This document shows, piece after piece, positions 33,801-37,600 of a stretch of 64,000 nt of DNA. Below the pieces are notes generated by a model, which saw only the letters and a list, made by a program, of their open reading frames with translations, did not search any database and was not told the DNA's origin. Within the stretch, counting starts at the first letter, position 1. Each line of letters opens with the position of its first letter. The translations under genes were made by a program, and so were the position numbers. The stretch is from Streptomyces rapamycinicus NRRL 5491 (GTDB lineage: Bacteria > Actinomycetota > Actinomycetes > Streptomycetales > Streptomycetaceae), in NCBI RefSeq assembly GCF_024298965.1, contig NZ_CP085193.1:9920001-9984000 (forward strand), in the 5' to 3' direction.

Positions 33801-34593
33801 GCAGCGTCGTGCCGAGGGTCTGCCCGCACTCGCGGTGGCCTGGGGTCTGTGGGAGGACGCCAGTGGCCTGACCGCGAACCTGACCGACACGGACCGTGAC
33901 CGGATCCGGCGCGGTGGCCTGCGGGCCATCTCCGCCGAGTACGGGATGGGGCTGTTCGACAGCGCGTCACGCCATAGTGAACCGGTTCTGGTGGCCGCGG
34001 CGATGGAGCCGGTACGGGACGCGGAAGTCCCGGCGCTGCTCCGGTCGTTGCACCGGCCGATTGCTCGCAGGGCCGCCTCTACCGGTGACTCGTCAGTGCA
34101 GTGGTTGGCAGCTTTGGCACCGGAGGAACGGGCGAAGGCGTTGTTGAGGGTGGTGTGTGACAGCGCCGCGACGGTTCTGGGACACGCCGACATCGACAGC
34201 ATTCCCGTGACCGCGGCGTTCAAGGATCTGGGTGTGGATTCGCTGACCGCAGTGGAGCTGCGGAACAGTCTGGCGAAGGCGACGGGGCTGCGGCTGCCCG
34301 CCACGTTGGTGTTCGACTACCCCACCCCGACGGCCCTGGCCGCCCGGCTGGACGAGTTGTTCGCTCCGGCGGAGCCGGAACCTCGCCTCCACGAGCAGGA
34401 GCTACGCCGAGCGCTCGCGGGGATCTCGATTGACAAGTTCCGGGAGGCCGGTGTGCTGGACACGCTGCTGAGGCTGGCAGCCATGGAGGGCCTGGCCGTT
34501 CCAAAGCCCGATTCGGAATCCGATGACGAGGCCTTCGTCGATGAGATGGACGCTGACGCTCTCATCAAGCACGTGCTGGAGGAAGAACGATGA
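8905..34593 (+). CDS. rapA: Modular type I polyketide synthase, rapA-like: CoA-ligase loading module plus modules 1-4
   Basis: An 8562-residue PKS subunit that primes and begins the polyketide chain. Order: loading CoA ligase-ER-(KR remnant)-ACP, residues 1-1306; module 1 (KS-AT-DH-ER-KR-ACP), 1307-3290; module 2 (KS-AT-dead DH-KR-ACP), 3291-4878; module 3 (KS-AT-DH-ER-KR-ACP), 4879-6852; module 4 (KS-AT-DH-KR-ACP) and docking tail, 6853-8562. AT motifs give methylmalonyl, malonyl, methylmalonyl, methylmalonyl. The CoL-ER-ACP loading module followed by four such modules is the established layout of RapA, and the length is also close to what I recall for RapA. The start is ATG 8905, preceded by GGAAGG. 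The C-terminal tail (about 8490-8562, acidic and helical, ending ALIKHVLEEER) is a docking domain for the next protein, whose gene overlaps by ATGA. The symbol rests on architecture, not on a sequence search. Confidence 0.95.
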   Translation: MSRAELVRPIYDLLRANAERLGDKIAYVDSRLALTHAELATRTGRIAGHLVDMGVDRGDRVAILLGNRVENIESYLAIARASAVAVPLNPDATEAEVAHFLSDSGAVAVITDSAHLDDVRRTAPAATIVLVGEERTPPGVRSFAELATTEPLRPPRDDLGLDEPAWMLYTSGTTGTPKGVLSTQGSGLWSAAYCDIPAWELTENDVLLWPAPLFHSLALHLCLLATTAVGATARIMNGFVASEVLEELTEHRCTVLVGVPTMFRYLLGAADTFEPRTSSLKMGLVAGSVAPASLIEGFEDVFGVPLLDTYGCTETSGSLTVNWLSGQRIPGSCGLPVPGLSLRFVDPISGADVADGEEGELWASGPSIMIGYHEQPEATAEVLSDGWYRTGDLARRSETGHVTITGRIKELIIRGGENIHPHEIEAVALDVPGVKDAAAAGKQHPVLGEIPVLYVVPETGGVDTDMVLAVCRERLSYFKVPEEIYRVDAIPRTASGKVKRSSLTEKPAELLAGASGGETLHRLEWIPLDPPKQASPDGRHVVVRVDSLPSDAADLAGAVRDLAQSWLADKRRADSTLVFVTRRAVHTGPSDLPVPEHAAAWDAIRREQTENPGVFVVIDVDFDDADPDPDDTLLRALAGLGEPQLALRDGNPLVPRLAHANTADSDSLTIPEDRAWLLEHSRSGTLRDLALVPADTAERPLRPGEVRIAVRAAGLNFRDVLIALGTYPGEGLMGGEAAGVVLEVGPEVHDLTPGDRVFGLVGSAFGAVAITDRRLLGAIPDTWSFATAASIPIVFATAYYGLVDLAGLSAGESVLIHAAAGGVGMAATQIARHLGARIHATASAGKQHILREAGLEDTRIADSRTLAFREAFLNTTDGQGVDVVLNSLSGDFVDASLDLLPRGGRFLEMGKTDIRDADRITADRPGTTYQAFDLLDAGPDRLREIIAELLELFAQGVLRPLPVLTWDIRKARDAFSWMSRARHTGKITFTIPRRLDPDGTVLIADGAGALTGTVARHLVAEQGVRHLLLLSRSTPDEALINELIESGARVDTAVCDVSDRAGLVRTLAGIAPERPLTAVIHTGGPAVAHESHQLHRLTKGLDLAAFVVFSQDAPASVDALARRRRAEGLPITAIAWGIPEAEAVVVRGPLLGRAMASADSAHIVTRLNTVGLRALAAADTLPPLLQNLVGAHTDTTEQQAWSRQFLAAEAAREQALRDLVRSSVTDILGLSAADRYAPDKTFREMGIDSLTSVELRNSLAKATGLRLPATLVFDYPTPAVLVVRLGELFTGESPAPERAVSAVGQGEPLAIVGMACRLPGGVSSPEDLWRLVESGTDAISGFPTDRGWDVDGLFDPDPDASGKSYCVQGGFLDTAAGFDASFFGISPREALAMDPQQRLVLEVSWEAFERAGIEPGSVRGSDTGVFMGGFPGGYGAGADLEGFGATAGAASVLSGRVSYFFGLEGPAITVDTACSSSLVALHQAGYALRQGECSLALVGGVTVMATPQSFVEFSRQRGLSADGRCKAFADAADGTGWAEGVGVLLVERLSDAQAKGHQVLAVVRGSAVNQDGASNGLSAPNGPSQQRVIRAALSNAGLAPHEVDVVEAHGTGTTLGDPIEAQAVIATYGQDREQPVLLGSLKSNIGHAQAAAGVSGVIKMVMALRHGFVPRTLHVDEPSRHVDWSAGAVELVAENRSWPATGRPRRAGVSAFGVSGTNAHVILEGAPAQSVDDAAGSTPVVDSELVPLVVSAKSLPALAEVEGRLRAYLAASPGADVRAVGSTLAVTRSLFEHRAVLLGDDSVTGTGTAVSDPRVVFVFPGQGWQWLGMGSALRTSSMVFAERMAECAAALSEFVDWDLFAVLDDPAVVARVDVVQPASWAVMVSLAAVWQAAGVRPDAVVGHSQGEIAAACVAGAVSLRDAARVVTLRSQVIARGLAGRGAMASVALPAQDVELVDGAWVAARNGPASTVVAGAPEAVDRVLAVHEARGVRVRRIAVDYASHTPHVELIRDELLGVIAGVDSRAPVVPWLSTVDGTWVEGPLDAEYWYRNLREPVGFEPAAGQLQAQGDTVFVEVSASPVLLQAMDDDVVTVATLRRDDGDATRMLTALAQAYVEGVTVDWPAVLGTTAARVLDLPTYAFQHQRYWLKGVDRAAADGHPLLGTVVALPGSDGVVLTGRVSLATHAWLADHAVRGSVLLPGTAFVELVVRAAGEVGCDVVDELVIETPLLLPQTGGVQMSVSVAEADESGHRAVMVFSQADNTDTWTRHVTATVSTSDSTVSQPEFAAWPPAGAEPLDLSDFYDQLTGAGYEYGPAFQGLRTAWRDGNTVFAEVALAEEQAQEAARFAVHPALLDAALHASNLSTLDTAEQGVRLPFSWNQVWVHATGPVMLRVAITRTADGWSVLVADDSGRPVASVGSLVTRVVTADALGSAADELLALTWMEIPAPQGTGLTVGRFEDLVSGGDVPVPEVVVFTALPGSSETPLDPLDPLAQTRTLTAQVLQAVQAWLAGEGFTNSTLVVRTGTGLAAAGVSGLMRSVQSEHPGRFVLVECDDDTLTPDQLAATVGLDEPRLRVCDGRFEVPRLARANTPESSPLTIPDSRAWLLEQPRSGTLRDLALVPTDTAERPLQSGEVRVDVRAAGLNFRDVVVALGMVDDKRLAGGEAAGVVLEVGPEVQDLAPGDRVFGLVGGGFGAVAIADRRMLGVIPDGWSFTTAASVPVVFATAYYGLVDLAGLSAGESVLIHAAAGGVGMAATQIARHLGARIYATASTGKQHILREAGLEDTHIADSRTLSFQETFLNNTHGQGVDVVLNSLSGDFVDASLDLLPRGGRFIEMGKTDIRDPHQVTADRPGTTYQAFDLMDAGPDRLREIITELLTLFTQGVLLPLPVQAWDIRQARDAFSWMSRARHIGKIVLTIPRRPDPDGTILITGGSGVLAGILARHLAAEHGARHLLLLSRTTPDQALIKELAELGAHVDTATCDVSDRAGLARVLAGVSPEHPLTAVIHTAGALDDGVVESLTTQQLDTVLRPKADGAWHLHELTQNTDLAAFVMYSSAAGVLGSAGQGNYAAANAFVDALAEQRRGEGLPALAVAWGLWEDTSGLTAKMTDTDRDRIRRGGLRAISAGRGMGLLDAASRHGEPVLLAASMEPVRDVEVPALLRLLHRPVARRAASTGDSSVQWLARLAPVEREKALLKLVCDGAATVLGHADASTIPATGAFRDLGVDSLTAVELRNGLAKATGLRLPATLVFDYPTPAALAARLEELFTGENPAPVRTSVSVVAQDEPLAIVGMACRLPGGVSSPEDLWRLLESGTDAVSGFPTDRGWDVENLFGPAVGNSYRLQGGFLDAAAGFDASFFGISPREALAMDPQQRLVLEVSWEAFERAGIKPGSVRGTDTGVFMGAYPGGYGIGADLGGFGTTAGAVSVLSGRVSYFFGFEGPAFTVDTACSSSLVALHQAGYALRQGECSLALVGGVTVMATPQTFVEFARQGGLAGDGRSKAFADSADGAGFSEGVGVLLVERLSDARRNGHQVLAVVRGSAVNQDGASNGLTAPNGPSQQRVIRAALSNAGLSTAEVDVVEAHGTGTTLGDPIEAQALMATYGQDREQPLLLGSVKSNLGHTQAAAGVSGVIKMVMALQRGFVPRTLHVDEPSRHVDWSAGAVQLVTENQPWPGTDRPRRAGVSSFGISGTNAHVILESALPTQPAGNTVVESAPEWVPLVISARTQSALAEYEGRLRAYLAASPGADTRAVASTLAMTRSVFEYRAVLIGDDTVTGTAATDPRVVFVFPGQGSQRAGMGEELAAAFPVFARIHQQVWDLLDVPDLDVNETGYAQPALFALQVALFGLLESWGVRPDAVVGHSVGELAAGYVSGLWSLEDACTLVSARARLMQALPAGGVMVAVPVSEDEARAVLGEGVEIAAVNGPSSVVLSGDEAAVLQAAEGLGKWTRLATSHAFHSARMEPMLEEFRAVAEGLTYRTPQVAMAAGDQVMTAEYWVRQVRDTVRFGEQVASFEDAVFVELGADRSLARLVDGIAMLHGDHEAQAAVGALAHLYVNGVSVEWSAVLGDVPVTRVLDLPTYAFQHQRYWLEGTDRATAGGHPLLGSVVRLAEASGVLFTARVSRSGDLWLRDQTVLPATVFVEMALAAADEVGCGLVEDLSVEALLLLPDDGAVEVQTWVGEPDEGGRRRLSVHARYGDGEPWTCLATATLATTTGVAAAAVGWQAGGVWPPAGAVPVGTSAPSLRAVWRLGSDIFAEVALDDAHDATRFVLHPGLMAAALTTVGEETPAVWQGLTLHAGNPGELRVRLTSHDDGTLSAEATDSTGLPVLTARSLTLRTVPVYEPATSTDDLLTLTWAGIPTPQQTGLTVGAFEDLAADGDVPVPEVAVFTALPDSDDPLEQTRKLTAQVLHTLQEWLGGERFSDSTLVVRTGTGLAAAGVSGLMRSAQSEHPGRFVLVESDDALTQDQLAAAVGLDEPRLRVSDGRYEVPRLTRTHAEEPEPERTWDPDGTVLITGGSGVLAGIAARHLVTERGVRHLLLLSRSAPDEALIGELGELGARVETAACDVSDPAALTQVLAGVSPEHPLTAVIHTAGVVDDGVVESLTVQRLETVLRPKADGAWNLHELTRDADLAAFVMYSSAAGVLGSAGQGNYAAANAFLDALAEQRHAEGLPALAVAWGLWEDASGLTAQLTDTDRDRIRRGGLRAISAEHGMGLFDSASRHSEPVLVAAPMEPVRDAEVPALLRSLHRPIARRAAAAGGARWLAALAPAEREKALLKLVCDSAATVLGHADTSTVSVAAVFRDLGVDSLTAVELRNSLAKATGLRLPATLVFDYPTPTALAVRLGELFTGENPVPVRGPVSAVAQDEPLAIVGMACRLPGGVSSPEDLWRLLESGTDAVSGFPTDRGWDVENLYDMAGKSHRAEGGFLDAAAGFDAGFFGISPREALAMDPQQRLVLEVSWEAFERAGIEPGSVRGSDTGVFMGAYPGGYGAGADLGGFAATASATSVLSGRVSYFFGLEGPAFTVDTACSSSLVALHQAGYALRQGECSLALVGGVTVMATPELFTEFSRQRGLASDGRCKAFADSADGTGWAEGVGVLLVERLSDAQAKGHQVLAVVRSSAVNQDGASNGLTAPNGPSQQRVIQAALSNAGLAAHEVDVVEAHGTGTTLGDPIEAQAVIATYGQDRERPLLLGSLKSNIGHAQAASGVSGVIKMVMALQHNTVPRTLHVDEPSRHVDWAAGAVELVRENQPWPGTDRPRRAGVSSFGVSGTNAHVILESAPPAQPAEEAQPVETPVVASDVLPLVISAKTQPALTEHEDRLRAYLAASPGVDTRAVASTLAVTRSVFEHRAVLLGDDTVTGTAVSDPRVVFVFPGQGWQWLGMGSALRDSSVVFAERMAECAAALSEFVDWDLFTVLDDPAVVDRVDVVQPASWAVMVSLAAVWQAAGVRPDAVIGHSQGEIAAACVAGAVSLRDAARIVTLRSQAIARGLAGRGAMASVALPAQDVELVDGAWIAAHNGPASTVIAGTPEAVDHVLTAHEARGVRVRRITVDYASHTPHVELIRDELLDITSDSSSQAPLVPWLSTVDGSWVDSPLDGEYWYRNLREPVGFHPAVGQLQAEGDTVFVEVSASPVLLQAMDDDVVTVATLRRDDGDATRMLTALAQAYVHGVTVDWPAILGTATTRVLDLPTYAFQHQRYWLRSVDRAAADGHPLLGTVVALPGSDGVVLTGRVSLATHTWLADHAVRGSVLLPGTAFVELVVRAADEVECDVVDELVIETPLLLPQTGGVQLSVSVGGADESGHRAVMVFSQADNTDTWTRHVTATVSTSDSTVSLPEFASWPPAQARPVSVADFYDRLAAAGTEYGPAFQGLQAAWRDGDTAYAEVALAEEQAQEAARFAVHPALLDAALHASVLNTPDAEQQSLRMPFSWSHVQVHATGSATLRVAMTPTTDGWSVHVADDDGRPVATIGSFVTRPVTADALGSAADDLLRVVWTEIPIPQQTGLTTGRFEDLVDADVPVPEVVVYTARPDTDGSPDPLAQTRTLTAQVLQAVQAWLAGERFTDSTLVVRTGTGLAAAAVSGLMRSVQSEHPGRFVLVEGDDDTLTPDQLAATAGLDEPRLRVCDGRFEVPRLARANTPESSPLTIPDDRAWLLEQPRSGTLQDLALVPTDTAERPLRPGEVRIDVRAAGLNFRDVLIALGTYPGEAVIGAEAAGVVLEVGPEAHDLAPGDRVFGLVGGGFGAVAIADRRMLAVIPDGWSFTTAASVPVVFATAYYGLVDLGGLSAGESVLIHAAAGGVGMAATQIARHLGAQIYATASAGKQHILYEAGLDGTRIADSRTTGFREAFLNTTDGRGVDVVLNSLSGDFVDASLDLLPRGGRFVEIGKTDIRDPHRITADRPGTTYQACDLMDVGPDRLREIITEILSLFGQGVLQPLPVQTWDIRQARDAFSWMSRARHIGKIVLTIPRRPDPDGTILITGGSGVLAGILARHLAAEHGARHLLLLSRTAPDEALIKELAELGARVETAACDVSDRAGLARVLAGVSPEHPLTAVIHTAGALDDGVVESLTTQQLDTVLRPKADGAWHLHELTRDADLAAFVVYSSAAAVLGNEGQGNYAAANAFLDALAEQRRTQGLPALALAWGPWEYTGDLTAQLTGTDQDRIRCSGMRTITAEDGMRLFDTASHHGEPLLVPAVLDPTRDGEVPALLRSLRRPIARRAASADGGVQWLAALAPAEREKALLKLVCDSAAMVLGHADARSIPAAGAFKDLGVDSLMAVELRNGLVKATGLRLPATLVFDYPTPTVLAARLDELFTGENPAPVRGPVSVVGQDEPLAIVGMACRLPGGVSSPEDLWRLVESGTDAVSGFPTDRGWDVENLYDSDPEAAGKSYCVQGGFLDTAAGFDAGFFGISPREALAMDPQQRLLLEVSWEAFERAGIEPGSVRGSDTGVFIGAFPVGYGAGFDREGYGATSGPSVLSGRVSYVFGLEGPAITMDTACSSSLVALHLAAQALRNGECSMALAGGVTVMATPEVFTEFARQRGLASDGRCKAFADSADGAGFSEGAGLLLVERLSDARRNGHQVLAVVRGSAVNQDGASNGLTAPNGPSQQRVIRAALSNAGLSTADVDVVEAHGTGTTLGDPIEAQALLATYGQDREQPLLLGSLKSNIGHTQAASGVSGVIKMVMALRHGFVPRTLHVDEPSRHVDWAAGAVELVRENQPWPGTDRPRRAGVSSFGVSGTNAHVVLESAPPAQPAEEEQPVETPVVASDVLPLVISAKTQPALTEHEDRLRAYLAASPGADTRAVASTLAVTRSVFEHRAVLLGDDAVTGTAVTDPRVVFVFPGQGWQWLGMGSALRDSSVVFAERMAECAAALSEFVDWDLFAVLDDPAVVDRVDVVQPASWAVMVSLAAVWQAAGVRPDAVIGHSQGEIAAACVAGAVSLRDAARIVTLRSQAIARGLAGRGAMASVALPAHEIELVDGAWIAAHNGPASTVIAGTPEAVDHVLTAHEARGVRVRRITVDYASHTPHVELIRDELLGITAGIGSQPPVVPWLSTVDGSWVDSPLDGEYWYRNLREPVGFHPAVSQLQAQGDAVFVEVSASPVLLQAMDDDVVTVATLRRDDGDATRMLTALAQAYVHGVTVDWPAILGTTTARVLDLPTYAFQHQRYWVKSVDRAAADGHPLLGAVVELPESDGVLLTGRVSLATHAWLADHAVWGSVLLPGTAFVELVVHAAGEVGCDVVDELVIETPLLLPQTGGVQLSVSVGEADESGHRVVTVFSRADNADTWTRHVSATVRVSDTTVPPSDLTAWPPAQAKPVDVAGFYDQLTGMGYEYGPAFQGLQAAWRDGDTVFAEVALAEEQVREAARYAVHPALLDAALHACTLNASDAEVGVGLPFSWNGVRVHAGGSAMLRVAVTQAADGWSVRVADDIGRPVASVGSLVTRPVTADALGSAADDLLALTWAGIPTPQQTGLTVGRFEELVSDGDVPVPEVAVFTALPDNDDDPLEQTRKLTGQVLQAVQEWLGGERFSDSTLVVRTGTGLAAAGVSGLMRSAQSEHPGRFVLVESDDDALAPDQLAAAVGLDEPRLRISDGRFEAPRLTRTHAAEPESEKVWDPDGTVLITGGSGVLAGIAARHLVAERGVRHLLLLSRSAPDEALINQLGELGARVETAACDVSDRAALAQVLAGVSPEHPLTAVIHTAGALDDGVVESLTAQRLDAVLRPKADGAWNLHELTRDADLAAFVMYSSAAGVLGSAGQGNYAAANAFVDALAEQRRAEGLPALAVAWGLWEDASGLTANLTDTDRDRIRRGGLRAISAEYGMGLFDSASRHSEPVLVAAAMEPVRDAEVPALLRSLHRPIARRAASTGDSSVQWLAALAPEERAKALLRVVCDSAATVLGHADIDSIPVTAAFKDLGVDSLTAVELRNSLAKATGLRLPATLVFDYPTPTALAARLDELFAPAEPEPRLHEQELRRALAGISIDKFREAGVLDTLLRLAAMEGLAVPKPDSESDDEAFVDEMDADALIKHVLEEER
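12823..18774 (+). other. PKS module 1: KS-AT(methylmalonyl)-DH-ER-KR-ACP
   Basis: KS active Cys1474 (tgc 13324-13326) in DTACSSS. AT GHSQGE near 14608 and YASH at 14902-14913 indicate methylmalonyl-CoA. DH motif HAVRGSVLLP at 15475-15504. ER about 16690-17670, reading ALGMVDD where the other three ERs read ALGTYPG. KR about 17683-18330 with LDD (B-type) and YSSAAGVLGSAGQGNY intact. ACP Ser codon at 18598-18600 in LGVDSL. Full reduction of the starter-derived carbonyl fits the C36 methylene of rapamycin, and the extender fits the C35 methyl. Confidence 0.92.
16921..21010 (+). repeat. Direct duplication, copy 1 (module 1 ER-KR-ACP to module 2 KS-AT)
   Basis: Aligns to 48492-52581 at a constant offset of 31571. 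The duplicated unit crosses a module boundary: ER (part), KR, ACP, then the next KS and AT. Similarity is strongest at the start of the ER block, in the KR-ACP end (from about 18240) and across KS-AT. Confidence 0.8.
18775..23538 (+). other. PKS module 2: KS-AT(malonyl)-DH(inactive)-KR-ACP
   Basis: The KS carries DTACSSS and HGTGT. AT GQGSQ, GHSVGE and HAFH (20791-20802) indicate malonyl-CoA. At about 21290-21346 the DH-like region reads [15 protein letters not shown], without the HxxxGxxxxP catalytic motif. KR about 22450-23100 has intact Ser/Tyr/Asn and VDD. ACP LGVDSL near 23350. The outcome is a beta-hydroxyl, matching the C34 oxygen that forms the macrolactone. The AT-to-KR stretch recurs almost unchanged, inverted, in module 11. 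Confidence 0.92.
20558..22537 (+). repeat. Inverted near-copy, arm B (module 2 AT-DH-KR)
   Basis: Partner of 1-1980 in the opposite orientation, about 18.5 kb away. It covers the end of the malonyl AT, the inactive DH and the start of the KR. The partner continues beyond the left window edge, so the full length of the pair is unknown. Confidence 0.88.
23539..29460 (+). other. PKS module 3: KS-AT(methylmalonyl)-DH-ER-KR-ACP
   Basis: AT YASH at 25606-25617. DH motif starts with His codon 26179-26181 (HAVRGSVLLP). ER about 27380-28350 (ALGTYPGE, GGVGMAATQ). KR about 28369-29090 with [27 protein letters not shown] and AAANAF. The ACP reads LGVDSLMAVELRN. Every reductive motif I can check is present, yet rapamycin keeps a ketone at the carbon this module would reduce (C32). 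The KR C-terminal half diverges from its siblings (WGPWEYTGDL; RCSGMRTI against RRGGLRAI elsewhere), a possible cause of inactivity. Confidence 0.9.
23900..26180 (+). repeat. KS-AT near-copy family (module 3 copy; others in modules 6 and 10)
   Basis: The KS second half and methylmalonyl AT recur at 39835-42115 (module 6, offset 15935) and, for the AT part, at about 61478-62520 (module 10, offset 36563). Identical rare stretches, such as GACATCACTAGCGACAGC in the AT, are present in all three. Confidence 0.78.
32109..33900 (+). repeat. DH-KR near-copy (module 4; partner in module 9 at 57794-59585)
   Basis: Constant offset of 25685 over about 1.8 kb, covering most of the DH and the KR structural and catalytic halves. 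Small patches differ, for example around 58540-58640. It ends with a 6-nt indel after the KR. Confidence 0.78.
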
Positions 34594-34685
34594 GGGAAGA
34601 TCAGCTTCTCGACGCATTGCGCAAGTCGGTCAAGGAGAACGCGCGGCTCCGCAAGGCGAACACGTCGTTGCGGGCAGCCATGGAC
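34366..34685 (+). other. Docking-domain pair across the rapA/rapB junction
   Basis: The upstream protein ends with a tail of about 75 residues predicted helical, with an acidic linker (DSESDDEAFVDEMDADA) and terminal HVLEEER. The downstream protein starts with 32 residues of alternating charged and leucine positions (LLDALRKSVKENARLRK). This is the usual C-/N-terminal docking pair of actinobacterial PKSs, ensuring transfer from ACP4 to KS5. Confidence 0.8.
34578..34593 (+). promoter_or_regulatory. ATGA stop/start overlap with internal RBS joining the rapA-like and rapB-like genes
   Basis: GGAGG (34578-34582) lies 7 nt before ATG 34590. The ATG shares two bases with the TGA stop of the upstream PKS (34591-34593). 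This is a translational coupling junction and should keep the two PKS subunits near equal amounts. Confidence 0.85.
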
Positions 34686-37600
34686 GAGCCGTTGGCGATT
34701 GTGGGTATGGCGTGCCGTCTGCCGGGTGGGGTGTCGTCCCCGGAGGATCTGTGGCGCCTTGTCGAGTCGGGTACGGACGCGATTTCCGGATTCCCCGCCG
34801 ACCGTGGCTGGGACGTCGAGAACCTGTACGACCCTGATCCGGAGGCGGCAGGCAAGTCGTACTGCGTGCAGGGCGGCTTCCTGGACTCCGCAGGCGGTTT
34901 CGACGCCTCGTTCTTCGGGATCAGTCCTCGTGAGGCGTTGGCGATGGATCCGCAGCAGCGGCTGGTCCTGGAGGCGTCCTGGGAAGCGTTCGAACGGGCC
35001 GGGATCGAACCCGGTTCCCTCCGCGGTAGCGACACCGGTGTTTTCATGGGTGCGTACCCCGGTGGCTACGGCGTTGGTGCCGACCTCGGCGGCTTCGGGG
35101 CAACTGCCGGTGCGGTGAGTGTCCTGTCGGGTCGGGTGTCGTATTTCTTCGGTCTCGAGGGGCCGGCTGTCACGGTGGACACGGCGTGTTCGTCGTCGTT
35201 GGTGGCGTTGCATCAGGCGGGGTATGCCCTGCGGCAGGGTGAGTGTTCGCTGGCCCTGGTCGGTGGTGTCACTGTGATGGCCACGCCGCAAAGTTTCGTG
35301 GAGTTCTCGCGGCAGCGTGGCCTGGCCTCCGACGGCCGGTGCAAGGCGTTCGCCGATGCCGCGGACGGCACGGGATGGGCTGAAGGCGCCGGCGTCCTGT
35401 TGGTAGAGCGTTTGTCGGATGCTCAGGCCAAGGGCCACCAGGTGCTTGCGGTGGTGCGGGGATCGGCGGTCAATCAGGACGGTGCGTCGAACGGCCTGTC
35501 CGCGCCGAACGGTCCTTCGCAGCAGCGGGTGATCCGGGCGGCTCTCAGCAATGCGGGTCTGAGTACGGCTGAGGTGGATGTGGTCGAGGCGCACGGCACG
35601 GGTACGACGCTGGGTGACCCGATCGAGGCCCAGGCGCTGCTGGCGACCTATGGCCAGGATCGTGAGCAGCCGTTGCTGTTGGGTTCGGTGAAGTCGAATC
35701 TGGGTCATACGCAGGCCGCTGCGGGTGTGTCTGGTGTCATCAAGATGGTGATGGCGCTGCAGCACGGTCTGGTGCCGCGTACGTTGCATGTGGATGAGCC
35801 GTCGCGGCATGTGGACTGGACGGATGGCGCGGTTGCGCTGGTGACGGAGAACCAGCCGTGGCCGGATATGGGTCGGCCTCGCCGGGCAGGTGTGTCGTCC
35901 TTCGGGATCAGTGGCACCAACGCCCACGTCATCCTGGAAAGCGCACCCCCCACGCAGGCTGTGGACGATGTGCCGCCTGCGGAGGCGCCGGTGGTGGCGT
36001 CGGAGTTGGTGCCGCTGGTGATTTCGGCGAGGACGTTGCCAGCTCTGGTCGAGTACGAGGACCGGCTGCGTGCGTATTTGGCGGCGTCGCCTGGGGTGGA
36101 CGTGCGGGGTGTGGCGTCAACGCTGGCGGTGACGCGTTCGGTGTTCGAGCACCGGGCGGTGCTCCTTGGAGATGACACCGTTACCGGGACCACGGTGTCT
36201 GATCCGCGGGTGGTGTTCGTCTTCCCGGGTCAGGGGTCGCAGCGTGCTGGTATGGGTGAGGAACTGGCCGCCGCGTTCCCCGTCTTCGCGCGGATCCATC
36301 AGCAGGTGTGGGGCCTGCTGGACGTGCCCGATCTGGAGGTGAACGAGACCGGCTATGCCCAGCCGGCCCTGTTCGCTTTGCAGGTGGCCCTGTTCGGGTT
36401 GCTGGAATCGTGGGGTGTACGGCCGGACGCGGTGGTCGGTCACTCTGTCGGTGAGCTCGCCGCCGGATACGTCTCCGGGTTGTGGTCGCTGGAGGATGCC
36501 TGCACGCTGGTGTCGGCGCGGGCCCGCCTCATGCAGGCCCTGCCCCCGGGTGGGGTGATGGTCGCCGTCCCGGTCTCCGAAGATGAGGCCCGGGCCGTGC
36601 TGGGTGAGGGTGTGGAGATCGCCGCGGTCAACGGCCCGTCGTCGGTGGTTCTCTCCGGCGATGAAACCGCAGTACTGCAGGCCGCAGCAGCCTTGGGCAA
36701 GTCAACACGTCTGGCAACCAGCCATGCCTTCCACTCCGCCCGCATGGAACCCATGCTGGAGGAGTTCCGGACGGTCGCCGAACGCCTCACCTACCAAACA
36801 CCCCGCCTCGCCATGGCCGCTGGTGATCGGGTGACGACGGCTGAGTACTGGGTGCGGCAGGTCCGGGACACGGTCCGGTTCGGCGAGCAGGTGGCCTCGT
36901 ACGAGGACGCGGTGTTCATCGAGCTGGGTGCCGACCGGTCGCTGGCCCGCCTGGTCGACGGTGTCGCGATGCTGCACACCGACCACGAGGCACAGGCCGC
37001 GATCAGTGCCCTGGCCCACCTGTATGTCAACGGCGTCACCGTCGACTGGACCGCGCTTCTGGGCGATGCTCCGGCAACACGGGTGCTGGACCTTCCGACA
37101 TACGCCTTCCAGCACCAGCGGTATTGGCTTGAGGGTGCGGACCGGGCGGCCGCGGGCGGTCATCCGCTGCTCGGGCCGGCGGTAGGGCTGGCCGAGGCCA
37201 GTGGAGTGCTGTTTACCTCGCAAGTTTCCCGGAGCGGTGATCTGTGGTTGCAGGACCAGACGGTCTTGCCCGCGACGGCGTTCGCCGAGATGGCGCTGGC
37301 AGCGGCGGACGAGACCGGCTGCGGCCTGGTCGAGGAACTCACCGTGGAAGCCTTGCTGCTGCTTCCTGACGATGGCGCCGTCCAGGTACAGACCTGGGTG
37401 AGCGAACCCGACGATGCCGGCCGCCGCCAGCTCAGTATCCACGCCCGTTACAGCGACGACGAGCTCTGGACACGCCTGGCCACCGCGACCCTGGCCACCA
37501 CCACCGGCAGGGTGTCCGGCTGGCAGGCCGGCGAGGCGTGGCCGCCGGCCGGTGCGGTCCCGGTCGAGGCCCGAGTACCGTCACTGCGCGGGGTGTGGCG

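Larger units (their letters stand above)
29461..34593 (+). other. PKS module 4: KS-AT(methylmalonyl)-DH-KR-ACP plus C-terminal docking tail
   Basis: KS active Cys7019 (29959-29961), of a distinct subtype (ITMDTACSSS followed by LAAQALRNGECSMALAGG) shared only with KS7. AT YASH at 31537-31548. DH His codon 32110-32112 in HAVWGSVLLP. KR about 33320-34000 with LDD. ACP LGVDSL near 34230. There is no ER. The outcome is a double bond, matching C29=C30 with its methyl. From about 34366 the acidic helical tail is the docking domain. Confidence 0.9.
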